From: Variovorax paradoxus B4
Lineage (GTDB): Bacteria > Pseudomonadota > Gammaproteobacteria > Burkholderiales > Burkholderiaceae_C
Direction of reading: 5' to 3'
NCBI RefSeq assembly: GCF_000463015.1
Contig: NC_022234.1
Span: 930,001 to 994,000 of the forward strand
DNA length: 64,000 nucleotides
A model generated the notes under the pieces. It made no database searches. It saw only the letters and a program-made list of their open reading frames with translations, and was not told the origin of the DNA. Position 1 is the stretch's first letter, and each line of letters begins with the position of its first letter. Below, piece by piece: positions 55,501 through 61,864 of the stretch. Position numbers and translations under genes: made by a program.

Positions 55501-56667
55501 GCCTTCGAGCGTGCCGCCCGCGCCGTTGAGTGCATTGGCCAGGTCGCCCTGGGTCGTGAGCTTGAGGTTGCCGCCACTGCTGATGCGGCCGCTGTTGGCG
55601 AGCGCCGAAGCCGCGAGGTTCGCATCGGCGGTGGCCTGGAGCGTGCCGATGTTCTCCAGGCGCCCGGCGCTGGTGACCACCAGTTGGCCCGCGCCCATCA
55701 GCGCGGTGGCGCCCGGCGCGGCCTGGATGGTGCCGGCGTTGCGCACACCCAGGCCGGCCTCGGTGCCGATGAGGGTGATCTTGCCGGCGTACATGCCGCC
55801 GAGCGCGGCCACGTCCAGGGCAAAGGTGGGCGCCGTGCCGGTGCCCGTGGTGGGCGTGACCTGGCTGTGGTCGGCGCTGACCGTGTTGGCGCCGGTCACC
55901 ACCTTCAGTTCGCTGGCCCAGATGCCGGCGTTGGCCTGCACGGCGCGCGCGAGGATGGCGGCGTAGTCGGTCTTGCTGGCGTCCAGGCCCGCGCCGTCGA
56001 TGGTGATGGTGCCGCCGCGCACGAGGAAGCTGTCCAGGCCGCCCACGGCATTGAATTGCGGCGTGCCGGTGGTCAGCGTGGCCCGGCTCGCATTGATGAA
56101 GCCGCCGCCGTCAACGCTGATGCCGGCGGGGTTGGCAATGATCACTTCGGCCCGCGTGCCGCCCACCTCGATGTAGCCGCGCAGCTGGCTCGGGCTGCCG
56201 CCGTTGACTTCGTTGAGGATGATGCGCGCGGGGCCGGTGGCAAGAAACGGATTGCCCTGGACGATCCCACCGAGCTGGGTCTGTACGTTCGTGCGGCTGT
56301 TGTTGAGGATGGTGCCGTTGGGCGCCACGTTGAACTGGTTGAAGACGTTGCGCGAGACGCCGGCCGCGCTGGGCGTCTGGATGTTGACGAGCGGCACGCC
56401 GTTGGGCGCCACCAGCACGGTGGGGCGCAGGTTGGCCGGAACATTGGGCGCGCCGGCGATCTGGGCTTGCACCGGTGGCGCCCACAGCATGCCCGCGAGC
56501 GCCGCACCCACGAGCATCGGCGCAAAGGCGGCCGCGCTGGCGCCGGCCGCGCTTGCCACGGTGGTTGCCTTGGACGAGCCCTTGCCTGTGCTTTTCGCCG
56601 TCTCCTGGACCACCATGCGCAGGCCGCGCCTGGCGTTGAAGACGATGCGATGCAAATGGCGATTCAT
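46582..56667 (-). CDS. CdiA/BcpA-type filamentous haemagglutinin exoprotein
   Basis: Encodes 3361 residues. It starts with an extended signal peptide region (MNRHLHRIVFNARRGLRMVV), then a Sec signal ending near PPVQAQIAG. The TPS secretion domain (about residues 70-310) includes NVFNQFNVAPNGTILNNS and IIANPAGISVDGGGF. Most of the body is many 20-residue beta-helix repeats (NxGGTLxAxG pattern), broken by a Gly/Thr/Pro linker near 55200-55380 and another near 50870-51020. Then comes a long haemagglutinin repeat region. The C-terminal ~315 residues after NNYLT (near 47530) are hydrophobic and Gly-rich and form the probable toxin. Secreted by the transporter at 44475. Confidence 0.95.
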   Translation of the reverse strand: MNRHLHRIVFNARRGLRMVVQETAKSTGKGSSKATTVASAAGASAAAFAPMLVGAALAGMLWAPPVQAQIAGAPNVPANLRPTVLVAPNGVPLVNIQTPSAAGVSRNVFNQFNVAPNGTILNNSRTNVQTQLGGIVQGNPFLATGPARIILNEVNGGSPSQLRGYIEVGGTRAEVIIANPAGISVDGGGFINASRATLTTGTPQFNAVGGLDSFLVRGGTITIDGAGLDASKTDYAAILARAVQANAGIWASELKVVTGANTVSADHSQVTPTTGTGTAPTFALDVAALGGMYAGKITLIGTEAGLGVRNAGTIQAAPGATALMGAGQLVVTSAGRLENIGTLQATADANLAASALANSGRISSGGNLKLTTQGDLANALNGAGGTLEGARLELASTAGDIDNRGGTLRQTSSAGLGLSAPALSNTSGGVIGLGPVAAAPPTPGTGTGGGTGGTGTGTGGTASPGTPTAGTDTGSGGTIAPAPYVPPSPGTVTAAGTLRNDGGKIYAGEPISLQSAHINNNGGTLSVASMAVSQPSFDNHGGTLNVSNGFSANVERFDNTGGTLNAGSLNIATTGDLINVGGTLTSATDATLTVGGQADNTRGTISSTGALAANVAGAVHNTAGKLVANQGVTLGAGSLDNTQGSIQSAQAGVQLAVANQLQNGSGGTVGAATDLGVQAGLLLNAEGASLRGANDASVAVGGTLRNDGSITAGRHTTLSAGSLQGSRTGVLGAGIQGDGTLGAAGDLVVTATGALAAHGTTLAAGQATLQGASVDLSASQTSADNIAITATQGNVLTGSRATVVTPGTLRITANTQPDQTLVNDAGILNAGQLDLNVANLANTNGGEIVQTGTGATTVAVAGTLNNDGGRIASNGQDLSLGGATITNAGGKIEHAGTGKLAIAGGSYSSTDGQITANGALTVAMSGAFNQDGVKAAISAQQISIDAGSLGNRAGSQIVQTGTNAMRITVVGALDNSGGTLASNGDTTVAAGSLANQGGTIRAAETSDLALIVDGLLDNSHKGVIGAGGNTTIAAGSLNNDAGSTTAVGDLTATIGGAATNVGGTLAANGRTTLVAGTLDNTGGTVAAVNGNLSVTTIGTTTNKGGTLQAGATTTLLNGGLNNAGGQVFGNSLSVDTRGQALDNSAKGTLAAITTVNVNSGALNNDAGLIQSGGAMTIDTNGQALTNTSAEGYRSKPEDAPGGITSADTLTLTSVGDLNNAAGFIGAKNALDASTQAFTNTGGGQVLGQSAVTLDTHGAAYDNTGGQTLAVGNLGINAGTLTNTGGLIRSMATTTLHAGSVVNTGTQRMEQGIEGQNVDITAQSIANASGAIRADQNATLTSSGTIDNSAGLVSAGDTLTIRDPAAAKTLSVVNTGGTLVGGKNVVLDAGSVTWDGKLLSLGDMSLAVTQDITFAAGSETVANHNLTVSTTGDITNAGRLAAGNDLTLSAKDINNTATGDIQGKTTTLNATGTLTNRGVIDGGITRINAGTLNNVGTGRIYGDWVAIGAGTLNNSAETVNGVASAGTIAARERLDIGAGTINNRDGALILSAGNLYVGGELIDGKASKSASVLNNHAATIEAVQDMDIKANVLNNTNGGVTWTTQTTSDGKQHTEYALPGSSTRYDPSQLVFVTVQGPSVDFEHLMGYLWPSFVSHTAGPVSGQFSGILVPSASYPLSRYGTYYANPPRNSRDLTGTRQINIDQTETYTEPGAWYARTDPIWAAFGVTPPATDMPADAIQAQAYLDAHQRLDAATEAFIRDVYDNYARSYYAWVYTESTTTPVLQTSSPGRIIAGGKMNIAVGSGTNDMSQILAGGALTVTGGKIENKNVEVSGAQTRTGVQLFQAGLGDGEQISPYNTSVPTTVTLAAARQEGNVSVIGSGGSTGTLTPGHTNQGVPGASGVNAGGPTGVAGGTGTPVNGPGTASGGAAGPVVHPIIEVNLAASSGATQVVRTTLPGLTVPTASLFRTHPETSSHYLIETDPRFANRHNWLSSDYLLNNLGQDPNNTLKRLGDGYYEQRLIREQVAQLTGYRYLDGYDSDEPQYTALMDAGLTFARQYGLRPGIALSDAQMAQLTSDIVWLVEQTVTLPDGSSQRVLVPQVYVRVKNGDIDGSGALLAGKEVNIKLDGDLVNSGTVAGRKTVSITAENIQNLNGRISGDSLDLKARTDLNNIGGTIDAASQLKIEAGRDINVRSTTSSSGLALDLTPGAVSLRGATIVDRVAGLYVSDPKGVLVASAGRDVNLIGALVANSGKEGTTEIGAGRDINLGTVTTARQDTTVRDAGNYRAEASTREVGTRIETSGDINLHAQRDVNVRAATINSAEGALEVAAKRNITIDAGQSTSALNAGRRTEESGFWGSDRSMEQGTYGSTGVIGSSLGGKTMVLDAGNDIRIRGSNVVSDQGTELWAGNNITIEAATQTRDSQYVREESKSGMFDANSGWTWGQQDARSTSNRAASTAVGSTVGAIAGNVTITAGNRYSQVGSDVVAPGGDVDIQARDVQIVEARESSRSESTQSFSQSGITLGIKAPLIDMLRNLEDTTQAMHDTKDDRMQALGAASMALSGYSAYQDISQAAVTGSGNANGAVSMGGTLTLGSSSSESTRTESSNTSAGSRVEAGGNVTITATGGGRDSNVLVRGSEISAGKNVNLAADNNITLEAAANSREQSSTSHSSNASIGVGFTFGESNGLTIEVAAGRQSGRDNGTDGAWTNTNIHAGQQVNITSGGDTRVRGTTVSGNRINADVGGNLHIETLQDTSTYHSQNSGGGFNATICAWYCYGDSSVSVYANNMRGDGNFASATQQSGFLAGNGGFGVHVAGNTNLVGGVITSTDAAVNLGRNSFATGSLTMTDLVNHDTFQGSGYSVNFSTSTSGSSSGSAGIGSNDVNQSSLTQSGISGIAGNTAARTGVDGTNALQRTNRERAMRDVQGQVLITAQFGSQASSAWGQYANERLRNATTDEERACWGSSGTCRASGHMVIGGLTGGAGGAIGAVASTQVASYVDQTVSALGLTGAVHDSVVAGLTMAIGGALGGTSGAAGALNEVTNNYLTSTQWEALAEDIKRCQARNCTTEEQQVIRNSYQDLSNQQNVALANCAKTGNCITLREEVINGTQAMIDLADDGKLPIGAATGNDLGQYAGQRLANDPAYRETVRQSIDVLNNCKANPQQCTQQAITAAALIVAPLLGPAGVSLTWEGLAVGGTIGATANVGGQLYANGGSVSQVNPRDVGMAFYTGALTYGAGFMSSMFVNTGGALVGSGMNTIYMNQAPSASGGSIFGAALGTTLGYPVAAVTQNGLNGYFNAWYRPMWQDLGYTMQSWLQPSVVPGVGGASVGSFLQELANAGVNNPNVPQGTGSPTRGGR

Positions 56668-57072
56668 GTTCTGGTGCTCCCTCTGGATTGGCTGCCGGGC
56701 ATCGTTATTTCTGTGACAGGATGCTTCGGCGGGCCGATTATGGGAGGGCAGCGTCCTCGTTCGCGCGGTACTTATTCACGAATCGGACATACTTGAAAAC
56801 TGACGTCCGGGGATGTAAGGCGCAGGCATTACACCGGGAGCATTTATGTTGGACCAGCACAACGATCGGTCGCGATACATGGCGCCGCAGAAAGGGGCGG
56901 TGTGCGAATTTCGGGGGTACTTCGCCGAGTAGGCCTTGCACCATGAATTCAGTCCGTTGCCGCCGTTCGGGCCTTCGGTTCGCCGCCGCTGCAATCCTCT
57001 TGAGACGAGTCGATCTAGGCAACTCAGACGGCGTCAGTCAGTGATCATTCCGTCATGTTGTGCGTCGGCTAG
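56668..57072. promoter_or_regulatory. Upstream region of the exoprotein gene
   Basis: About 405 bp between the exoprotein start and the IS1182-type element. GGGAGCACCAGAAC-type sequence just before the start (CTCCC on the plus strand near 56679) supplies the ribosome site. The promoter is expected here but no clear -35/-10 pair was found. The insertion sequence lies close enough to affect expression. Confidence 0.45.
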
Positions 57073-58676
57073 GAGACCGTCGGACTTGAGCTCGAACGAA
57101 TCTGAATGATGGCAGCGACGGAGTTTTTTGGATGGCGTCGGGCTGAATGAGCACCCCTGATGGTTGCCGAGGCACTGTGAGGGCGCATGGGGTCGCGCGG
57201 CGACTCGATTTTTGCGTGATCGGGGCGCACTTTTTTTCCTTCAAGTGGCTCGCAGCACGTGCATGCGCTTGATGTTCCATGCCATGGTCACGAGGTTCCA
57301 CTCGCCTTGCGCCTTGGCCAGCCCGCGCATACTCATCTGACGCCAGCCCATCACCCGCTTGATGATGCCGAACACCGGCTCGACCGTCTGCTTGCGAAGT
57401 TTGTACAGTGCCTTGCCGACTTGCGTGGACAGCCGGTGAACCATATTCACGACCGCATCTGTCGTCTGCGGCGCATCGGGGTCGGATGCAAATCGCTCCA
57501 TCAGGGGTTCGTGATGCGACTGTCGCTTGATCGCCAGCAGCGGCTCGATCCCCGCCTGCGTGCACGCGACCACGTTGGCTTGGCTGAAGAAGCCTTTGTC
57601 GGCGATGAGCGTGTGCACCGTGCCTAACGCCTCGGGCAGCGTATCGATTTGCTTGAGCGTGGGCACCACTTCGCGCTTGTCGTTACACGCCTGCGTGACG
57701 TGCGCGGTGATCACCATCATCGTGTCGGTGTCCACGCCGGCCTGCGCGTTGTAGCTCTGCTCGAAGCCCCCGCCGGACACCGGCATGATGCGCGACTGCT
57801 CATCTGTGAGGTTGACCTGGTCGCCGTCCTTGGGGCCGGCCTGGGGCGGCTCGGGGTCCTTGCCGCGTGGCTTCTTGCCTGCATCACGTTGAGCCTTGCG
57901 CTTGGCCTGCTTGCCCTCGAATTCCTGTTGCTCGCCCTGGTAGCGTTCGCCCGCACGCTGCTCGATCTTGGCCTTGGCCTGCGTGATGGCGCTCAGGCGG
58001 TCTTCACGCCTGGCAATCTCCGCTGGTACGTCCATGCCATCGGGTAGCGCTGTACGGTCGCTGGTCTCCGCCAGCGCCAGCAGGGCCTGCACTTCCCGGC
58101 GCAACTGCGCTTCGATCTTGTTGGCGTGCGCCCAGGACAGCGCCTTGTGCTTGCTGGCGCTGGCGCCGATCTTGGTGCCGTCCAGCGCGATGTGGCCGAG
58201 CTTGAGCAGCTTCATCTCGCGTGCGAGCACCAGCACCTGCACGAACAGCGCCTCGACCTCCTTCAGGAAGCGGCGGCGGAATGTCGCCAGCGTGTCGTGA
58301 TCGGGGTGGGTATTGGCCGCCACGTAGCGAAACGCCACCGAGTCGTAAGTCGCGCGCTCGATCTTGCGGCTGGAGTGAATGCCGTTGGCGTAGCCGTAGA
58401 TCAGCAAGCCCAGCAGCACCGCCGGATGGTGAGCGGCCGAGCCTCGCCCCGCATATTGGCGGGTCAGATCACTCAGATCGAGCTGCTCGATGACTTCGAC
58501 CACGAAGCGCGCCAAGTGATCATCAGGCAACCATTCGTCCACCGACGGCGGCAACAGGTACGCAGTGTCTCGGTCTACAGGTACGAAGCGGCTCATCAGG
58601 GCGGACTCTCAGTTGTGCAGCAGCAATTGTCTCGGATAGCGCCTTCAGCCGGAAGACTGCTAAGCCCGACGGGCTC
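57073..58676 (-). mobile_element. IS1182-family element
   Basis: 1604 bp between two CTAG sites (57069-57072 and 58677-58680), which fit a duplicated palindromic target. The ends are GAGACCGTCGGACTTGAG on the left and, inverted, GAGCCCGTCGGGCTTAGC on the right. One transposase gene on the minus strand fills the middle. The right end supplies the last codons of the truncated DUF2958 gene. Confidence 0.85.
57241..58596 (-). CDS. IS1182-family transposase
   Basis: Encodes 451 residues. DUF772-type N-terminus (DHLARFVVEVIEQLDLSDL, HHPAVLLGLLIYGYANGIHSSRKIE), then IALDGTKIGASASKHKA with the first Asp, a charged coiled segment (EQQEFEGKQAKRKAQRDAGKKPRG), MPVSGGGFEQSYNAQAGVD, LIADKGFFSQANV and the Glu in QTVEPVFGIIKRVMGWRQ. 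All DDE positions are present and the frame is intact. Confidence 0.95.
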   Translation of the reverse strand: MSRFVPVDRDTAYLLPPSVDEWLPDDHLARFVVEVIEQLDLSDLTRQYAGRGSAAHHPAVLLGLLIYGYANGIHSSRKIERATYDSVAFRYVAANTHPDHDTLATFRRRFLKEVEALFVQVLVLAREMKLLKLGHIALDGTKIGASASKHKALSWAHANKIEAQLRREVQALLALAETSDRTALPDGMDVPAEIARREDRLSAITQAKAKIEQRAGERYQGEQQEFEGKQAKRKAQRDAGKKPRGKDPEPPQAGPKDGDQVNLTDEQSRIMPVSGGGFEQSYNAQAGVDTDTMMVITAHVTQACNDKREVVPTLKQIDTLPEALGTVHTLIADKGFFSQANVVACTQAGIEPLLAIKRQSHHEPLMERFASDPDAPQTTDAVVNMVHRLSTQVGKALYKLRKQTVEPVFGIIKRVMGWRQMSMRGLAKAQGEWNLVTMAWNIKRMHVLRAT

Positions 58677-58983
58677 CTAGGTAGGCCGACAACGTCTTGC
58701 GCGCCTTGTAGTGCGGCTCGGCCACCACTGACATGCCCCTCGGCCCTTTGATGCTCGCCAACATAGACAGACTCACTAGGCCAAGTTCGGGAAATCCGGT
58801 GCCAACGTCAATAAGCCCATAGGCCAGGTCTCCGTCTACGTCCAATTCACTCAAGACCCACGATAGGCCACCATCCGGGGTGTAAAGCTTGAGAACGGGA
58901 TAGGGATCGGTGTGCTCGCCTCGGGTGCGGGCCGCGCCGTTGGAGAGCATCTGAGTGCGTTGCTCTTCGGTCAGCAAGAACAT
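58660..58983 (-). CDS. DUF2958 domain protein with an IS-derived C-terminus
   Basis: Encodes 107 residues from ATG 58983 (MFLLTEEQRTQMLSNGAARTRGE). The DUF2958 text is clear: DPYPVLKLYTPDGGLSWVLSELDVDGDLAYGLIDVGTGFPELG and then LASIKGPRGMSVVAEPHYKARKTLSAYL. The last residues GARRA and the stop come from the IS1182-type inverted repeat (58660-58676), so the native end is lost, probably only a few residues. DUF2958 genes are common on plasmids and conjugative elements; the function is unknown. Its presence suggests an older mobile-element remnant. Confidence 0.85.
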   Translation of the reverse strand: MFLLTEEQRTQMLSNGAARTRGEHTDPYPVLKLYTPDGGLSWVLSELDVDGDLAYGLIDVGTGFPELGLVSLSMLASIKGPRGMSVVAEPHYKARKTLSAYLGARRA

Positions 58984-59633
58984 GGAATCTCCAAGAATCA
59001 GGTACCCGCTCTCTAGCGATGCATCAACCGATTGGCGTTTGCGGTTCGCTCTGGCTGGCACAACTGTGTAGACCATTCTGGACAGTAGAACGGTGGCTCT
59101 GCGTAGGGTGCGGGTTGCCTCTTACATACCTCAAGTTCCAAAGAACGGCGAGGCCCGACATCTCTCCTTCGCAGCATCTCCGTGGCGAACGTGCGCGGCA
59201 CATGCGGGCCCAAATAGCCAGCTTCGAATTGGCGATACATGCTTCGAAGCTTCGGCCGGTCGAATGGGCATCAGCATTCCAGGAGATGCGAGGCCTGTCC
59301 ATGGCCGATCAGGCGAGTACGCGTGGCCTCTGACGCGACACGGCTCTGTTCACGGGCAGGAGACCAACCGACGATAACCACAGGCACGTAAACACCCTAT
59401 GACTGTCGGTTGGCTAGACGCCTCAAGTCGCGAGAACACCCAGTTATCGGTCGTTGGTTCAGTCTCATGTCTTAACTCCTGATAACGTAGGTCACGAGAA
59501 CACCCCATTACCGTTCGTCGGTCAGCCCACAGGTAGCTGAAATCCCCGGTTATCGGGAGCTGCCCCGTCGCCGGCTTGGTTTATGAAGTATCGCCCCTGC
59601 GGCACCGGCCAGCACGCATGAAGTGCTCCGCAC
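58984..59633. other. Intergenic region with a repeat array
   Basis: About 650 bp. The right half (59364-59558) is an array of palindromic repeat units described separately. The left half (58984-59363) has no recognised gene. Confidence 0.5.
59364..59558 (+). repeat. Array of palindromic repeats, copy E plus three partial units
   Basis: Full unit 59364-59413 (CCAACCGACGATAACCACAG to GACTGTCGGTTGG). Then partial units at 59425-59464 (GTCGCGAGAACACCCAG, TTATCGGTCGTTGGTTCAG), 59479-59526 (CTGATAACGTAGGTCACGAG, AACACCCCATTACCGTTCG) and 59534-59558 (TAGCTGAAATCCCCGGTTATCGGGA). Their TTAyCG boxes are spaced by roughly 40-65 bases. Confidence 0.8.
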
Positions 59634-60362
59634 TCAACCTTTGATCGTGACGTGCGTGTGGAAGCGGTCAGAAGGCCCGCGCAGAATCTGGAATTCGAAA
59701 GGCCGACCCGCCTCGTCATAGCCGATGCGCATGACATCGACCAGCGCGGAGCCGATGCCCACGTCGAGCAGCTTGGACAGCGTCACGTCGGCCAGCGTAG
59801 CGCGCGTGACCATCTCGATGCGCTCGTAGCGGATGCCCTTGCCCTGCAGCAGTTCGGTCAGCGCCGCACGGCCGAAGTCGGCTCTGGTGAAAAGCCGCCC
59901 CACGTCCTCAGTCAGGTAGACCACGCTGTGCAGGATCGGCGTGCGTCCCGTCGCGCGCACGCGCACCACCTTCAGCACCATCGTGCCTTCGTCGAGCTGC
60001 AGCGCCGTTGCCACGTCGAGCGGCGCGGGCACGAAGCCGAACTCCTTCACGCTGGGCGTGCTGCGCGAGCGGCGCTCGGCCATGGCCGAGAGGAACGCGT
60101 TCATGGGCATCGGCAGCGGTGCCGACCGGAACGGCACCGACAGGTAGGTGCCCCGGCCGCGCTGCCGCTTCAGCAGGCCGCGCGCTTCAAGCGACTGCAA
60201 GGCCCGCCGCACCGTCACGCGCGACACGCCGTACTGCGCACCCAGGTCTTCTTCGGTGGGCAACTGGTCGCCGTCGCGCAGCCGGCCGCTGGCCACCATG
60301 TCTTCGATCATGGTGGATATCTGGTGGTGCAGTGCGACGCCGGGTTGCCTGTTGAGGTCCAT
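59634..60362 (-). CDS. GntR family regulator (HutC type, UTRA domain)
   Basis: Encodes 242 residues. The winged helix is LHHQISTMIEDMVASGRLRDGDQLPTEEDLGAQYGVSRVTVRRALQSLEARGLLKRQRGRGTYL. The C-terminal UTRA effector domain follows (LDEGTMVLKVVRVRATGRTPILHSVVYLTEDVGRLF and MRIGYDEAGRPFEFQILRGPSDRFH). It is divergent from the LeuCD-like operon, with a palindrome in the 116-bp gap, so it probably represses that operon until a small acid binds. Confidence 0.94.
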   Translation of the reverse strand: MDLNRQPGVALHHQISTMIEDMVASGRLRDGDQLPTEEDLGAQYGVSRVTVRRALQSLEARGLLKRQRGRGTYLSVPFRSAPLPMPMNAFLSAMAERRSRSTPSVKEFGFVPAPLDVATALQLDEGTMVLKVVRVRATGRTPILHSVVYLTEDVGRLFTRADFGRAALTELLQGKGIRYERIEMVTRATLADVTLSKLLDVGIGSALVDVMRIGYDEAGRPFEFQILRGPSDRFHTHVTIKG

Positions 60363-60402
60363 GCGGAAATCTTAACTGCTAGCAGCCCTGCACCTTGCTA
60401 AA

Positions 60403-60420
60403 TGTATTGATGTAAATACA
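60403..60420. promoter_or_regulatory. Candidate GntR operator and promoter of the LeuCD-like operon
   Basis: TGTATT and AATACA form a 6-bp inverted pair with a 6-base spacer. It overlaps a possible promoter, TTGCTA at 60396 and TACAAT at 60417 (15-base spacing, a little short). Location between the divergent genes fits autoregulation and operon control. Confidence 0.5.
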
Positions 60421-60478
60421 ATAAGACCAAGCAGCCACTCCGGGCCGCTGCAATCACCACGAGACCACCGGACAACAC

Positions 60479-61864
60479 ATGGCAGGCCGCACGCTCTTCG
60501 ACAAGATATGGGACACCCATGTAGTGGTGGACCTGGGCGACGGCTTCTCTCTGCTTCACGTGGACCGCCACCTGGTGAGCGACCCTGGCAGCAAGGCGCT
60601 GGCCGCGCTGCGCCAGCGCGGCCACGCGGTGCGCAACCCCGAACTCACCTTCGCGACGCCCGACCACACCGTGTCCACCGCCCCAGGCCGAACCGGCCAC
60701 ACGGCCAACGCGCTGCGATACCTCAAGGACCTGCGCCACGAGACCCAGACCCAGGGCATCCGGCTGTTCGACCTCGGGCAGGCCGGCCAAGGCATCGTGC
60801 ACGTGGTCGGGCCCGAACTTGGACTGACCCTGCCGGGCGCCTCCATCGTCTGCAGCGACAGCCACACCTGCACGCACGGTGCCCTCGGCGCACTGGCGTT
60901 CGGCATCGGCGCCACCGAGTTCCAGCACGTCGCGGCCACGCAGACCATCGTGCTGCAGCGCCCGCGCCAGATGCGCATCTGGTTCGACGGCGCGCTGCCG
61001 AGCGGCGTGAGCGCGAAGGACCTGATCCTGCACACCATCGGCCGCCTGGGCGCCACCGGGGCCGCGGGCTGCGCGGTCGAGTACGCCGGCCCGGCGATCG
61101 ACGCGCTCGACATGGAAGCGCGCATGACGGTGTGCAACCTGTCGGTGGAAATGGGCGGGCGGTTCGGCATCATCGCGCCGGACGCACGCACCTTCGACTA
61201 CCTTCGCGGTCGCCCCTACGCCCCGGCGGAAGCGCTGTGGGAACGCGCGGTAACGCAATGGCGCGAGTTGCGCGGAGACGACGACGCGGCATACGACCGA
61301 GAAGTACGCATCGATGCGTCGGGTATCGACCCGCAGGTCACATGGGGCGTGAGCCCGCAGGATGTGCTCGGTGTCGGCGGCGTGGTGCCCGTGCCCGCAG
61401 GCCCGGCGCAGCAGGCCGCGCTCGACTACATGGGCCTGCGTGCCGGCGACCCGATCGCGGGCACGCCTGTCGACTGGGTCTTTATCGGCTCGTGTACCAA
61501 CGCACGGATCTCGGACCTGCGGCTGGCCGCAGATATTGTGCGGGGCCGACGCGTGGCCGGGGGCGTGAGGGCCTGGGTCGTGCCCGGCTCCGAACTCGTG
61601 AAGCGCGCGGCCGAGGACGAAGGGCTCGATCAGGTCTTTTGCGATGCAGGCTTCGAATGGCGCGAGTCGGGCTGCTCGCTGTGCGTGGCCGGCAACGGCG
61701 AGGCCGTGCCGCCGGGGCAGCGCGCCGTGTCAACCTCGAACCGCAACTTCGTCGGCCGCCAGGGCCCGGGCGCGCGCACCCACCTGGCGAGCCCGCAGAT
61801 GGCGGCGGCTGCCGCAGTCGCAGGCTGCATCGTCGACCACCGCACCTTGGAGGCACGCGCATGA
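60479..61864 (+). CDS. leuC: 3-isopropylmalate dehydratase large subunit-like (aconitase family)
   Basis: Encodes 461 residues from ATG 60479. Aconitase-family motifs: VCSDSHTCTHGALGALAFGIGATE, the iron-sulphur cysteines in FIGSCTNARISDLRLAADI and GCSLCVAGNGEAVPPGQR, and VSTSNRNFVGRQGPGARTHLASPQM. It forms a two-subunit hydro-lyase with the next gene and adds or moves water on a dicarboxylate through a 4Fe-4S cluster. The GntR control and neighbouring Bug receptor suggest a catabolic paralogue (for example for citraconate or methylmalate-type acids) rather than leucine biosynthesis. The name is by family only. Confidence 0.9.
   Translation: MAGRTLFDKIWDTHVVVDLGDGFSLLHVDRHLVSDPGSKALAALRQRGHAVRNPELTFATPDHTVSTAPGRTGHTANALRYLKDLRHETQTQGIRLFDLGQAGQGIVHVVGPELGLTLPGASIVCSDSHTCTHGALGALAFGIGATEFQHVAATQTIVLQRPRQMRIWFDGALPSGVSAKDLILHTIGRLGATGAAGCAVEYAGPAIDALDMEARMTVCNLSVEMGGRFGIIAPDARTFDYLRGRPYAPAEALWERAVTQWRELRGDDDAAYDREVRIDASGIDPQVTWGVSPQDVLGVGGVVPVPAGPAQQAALDYMGLRAGDPIAGTPVDWVFIGSCTNARISDLRLAADIVRGRRVAGGVRAWVVPGSELVKRAAEDEGLDQVFCDAGFEWRESGCSLCVAGNGEAVPPGQRAVSTSNRNFVGRQGPGARTHLASPQMAAAAAVAGCIVDHRTLEARA

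Noticed and set aside
53344..56796. 1150-codon plus-strand frame opposite the exoprotein N-terminal region
   Set aside because: Mirror frame of the beta-helix repeats; no ribosome site and no domain.
59364..59558. Possible CRISPR array
   Set aside because: Units differ in length and sequence, spacers are not uniform and no cas genes are present. It fits a REP-like array better.
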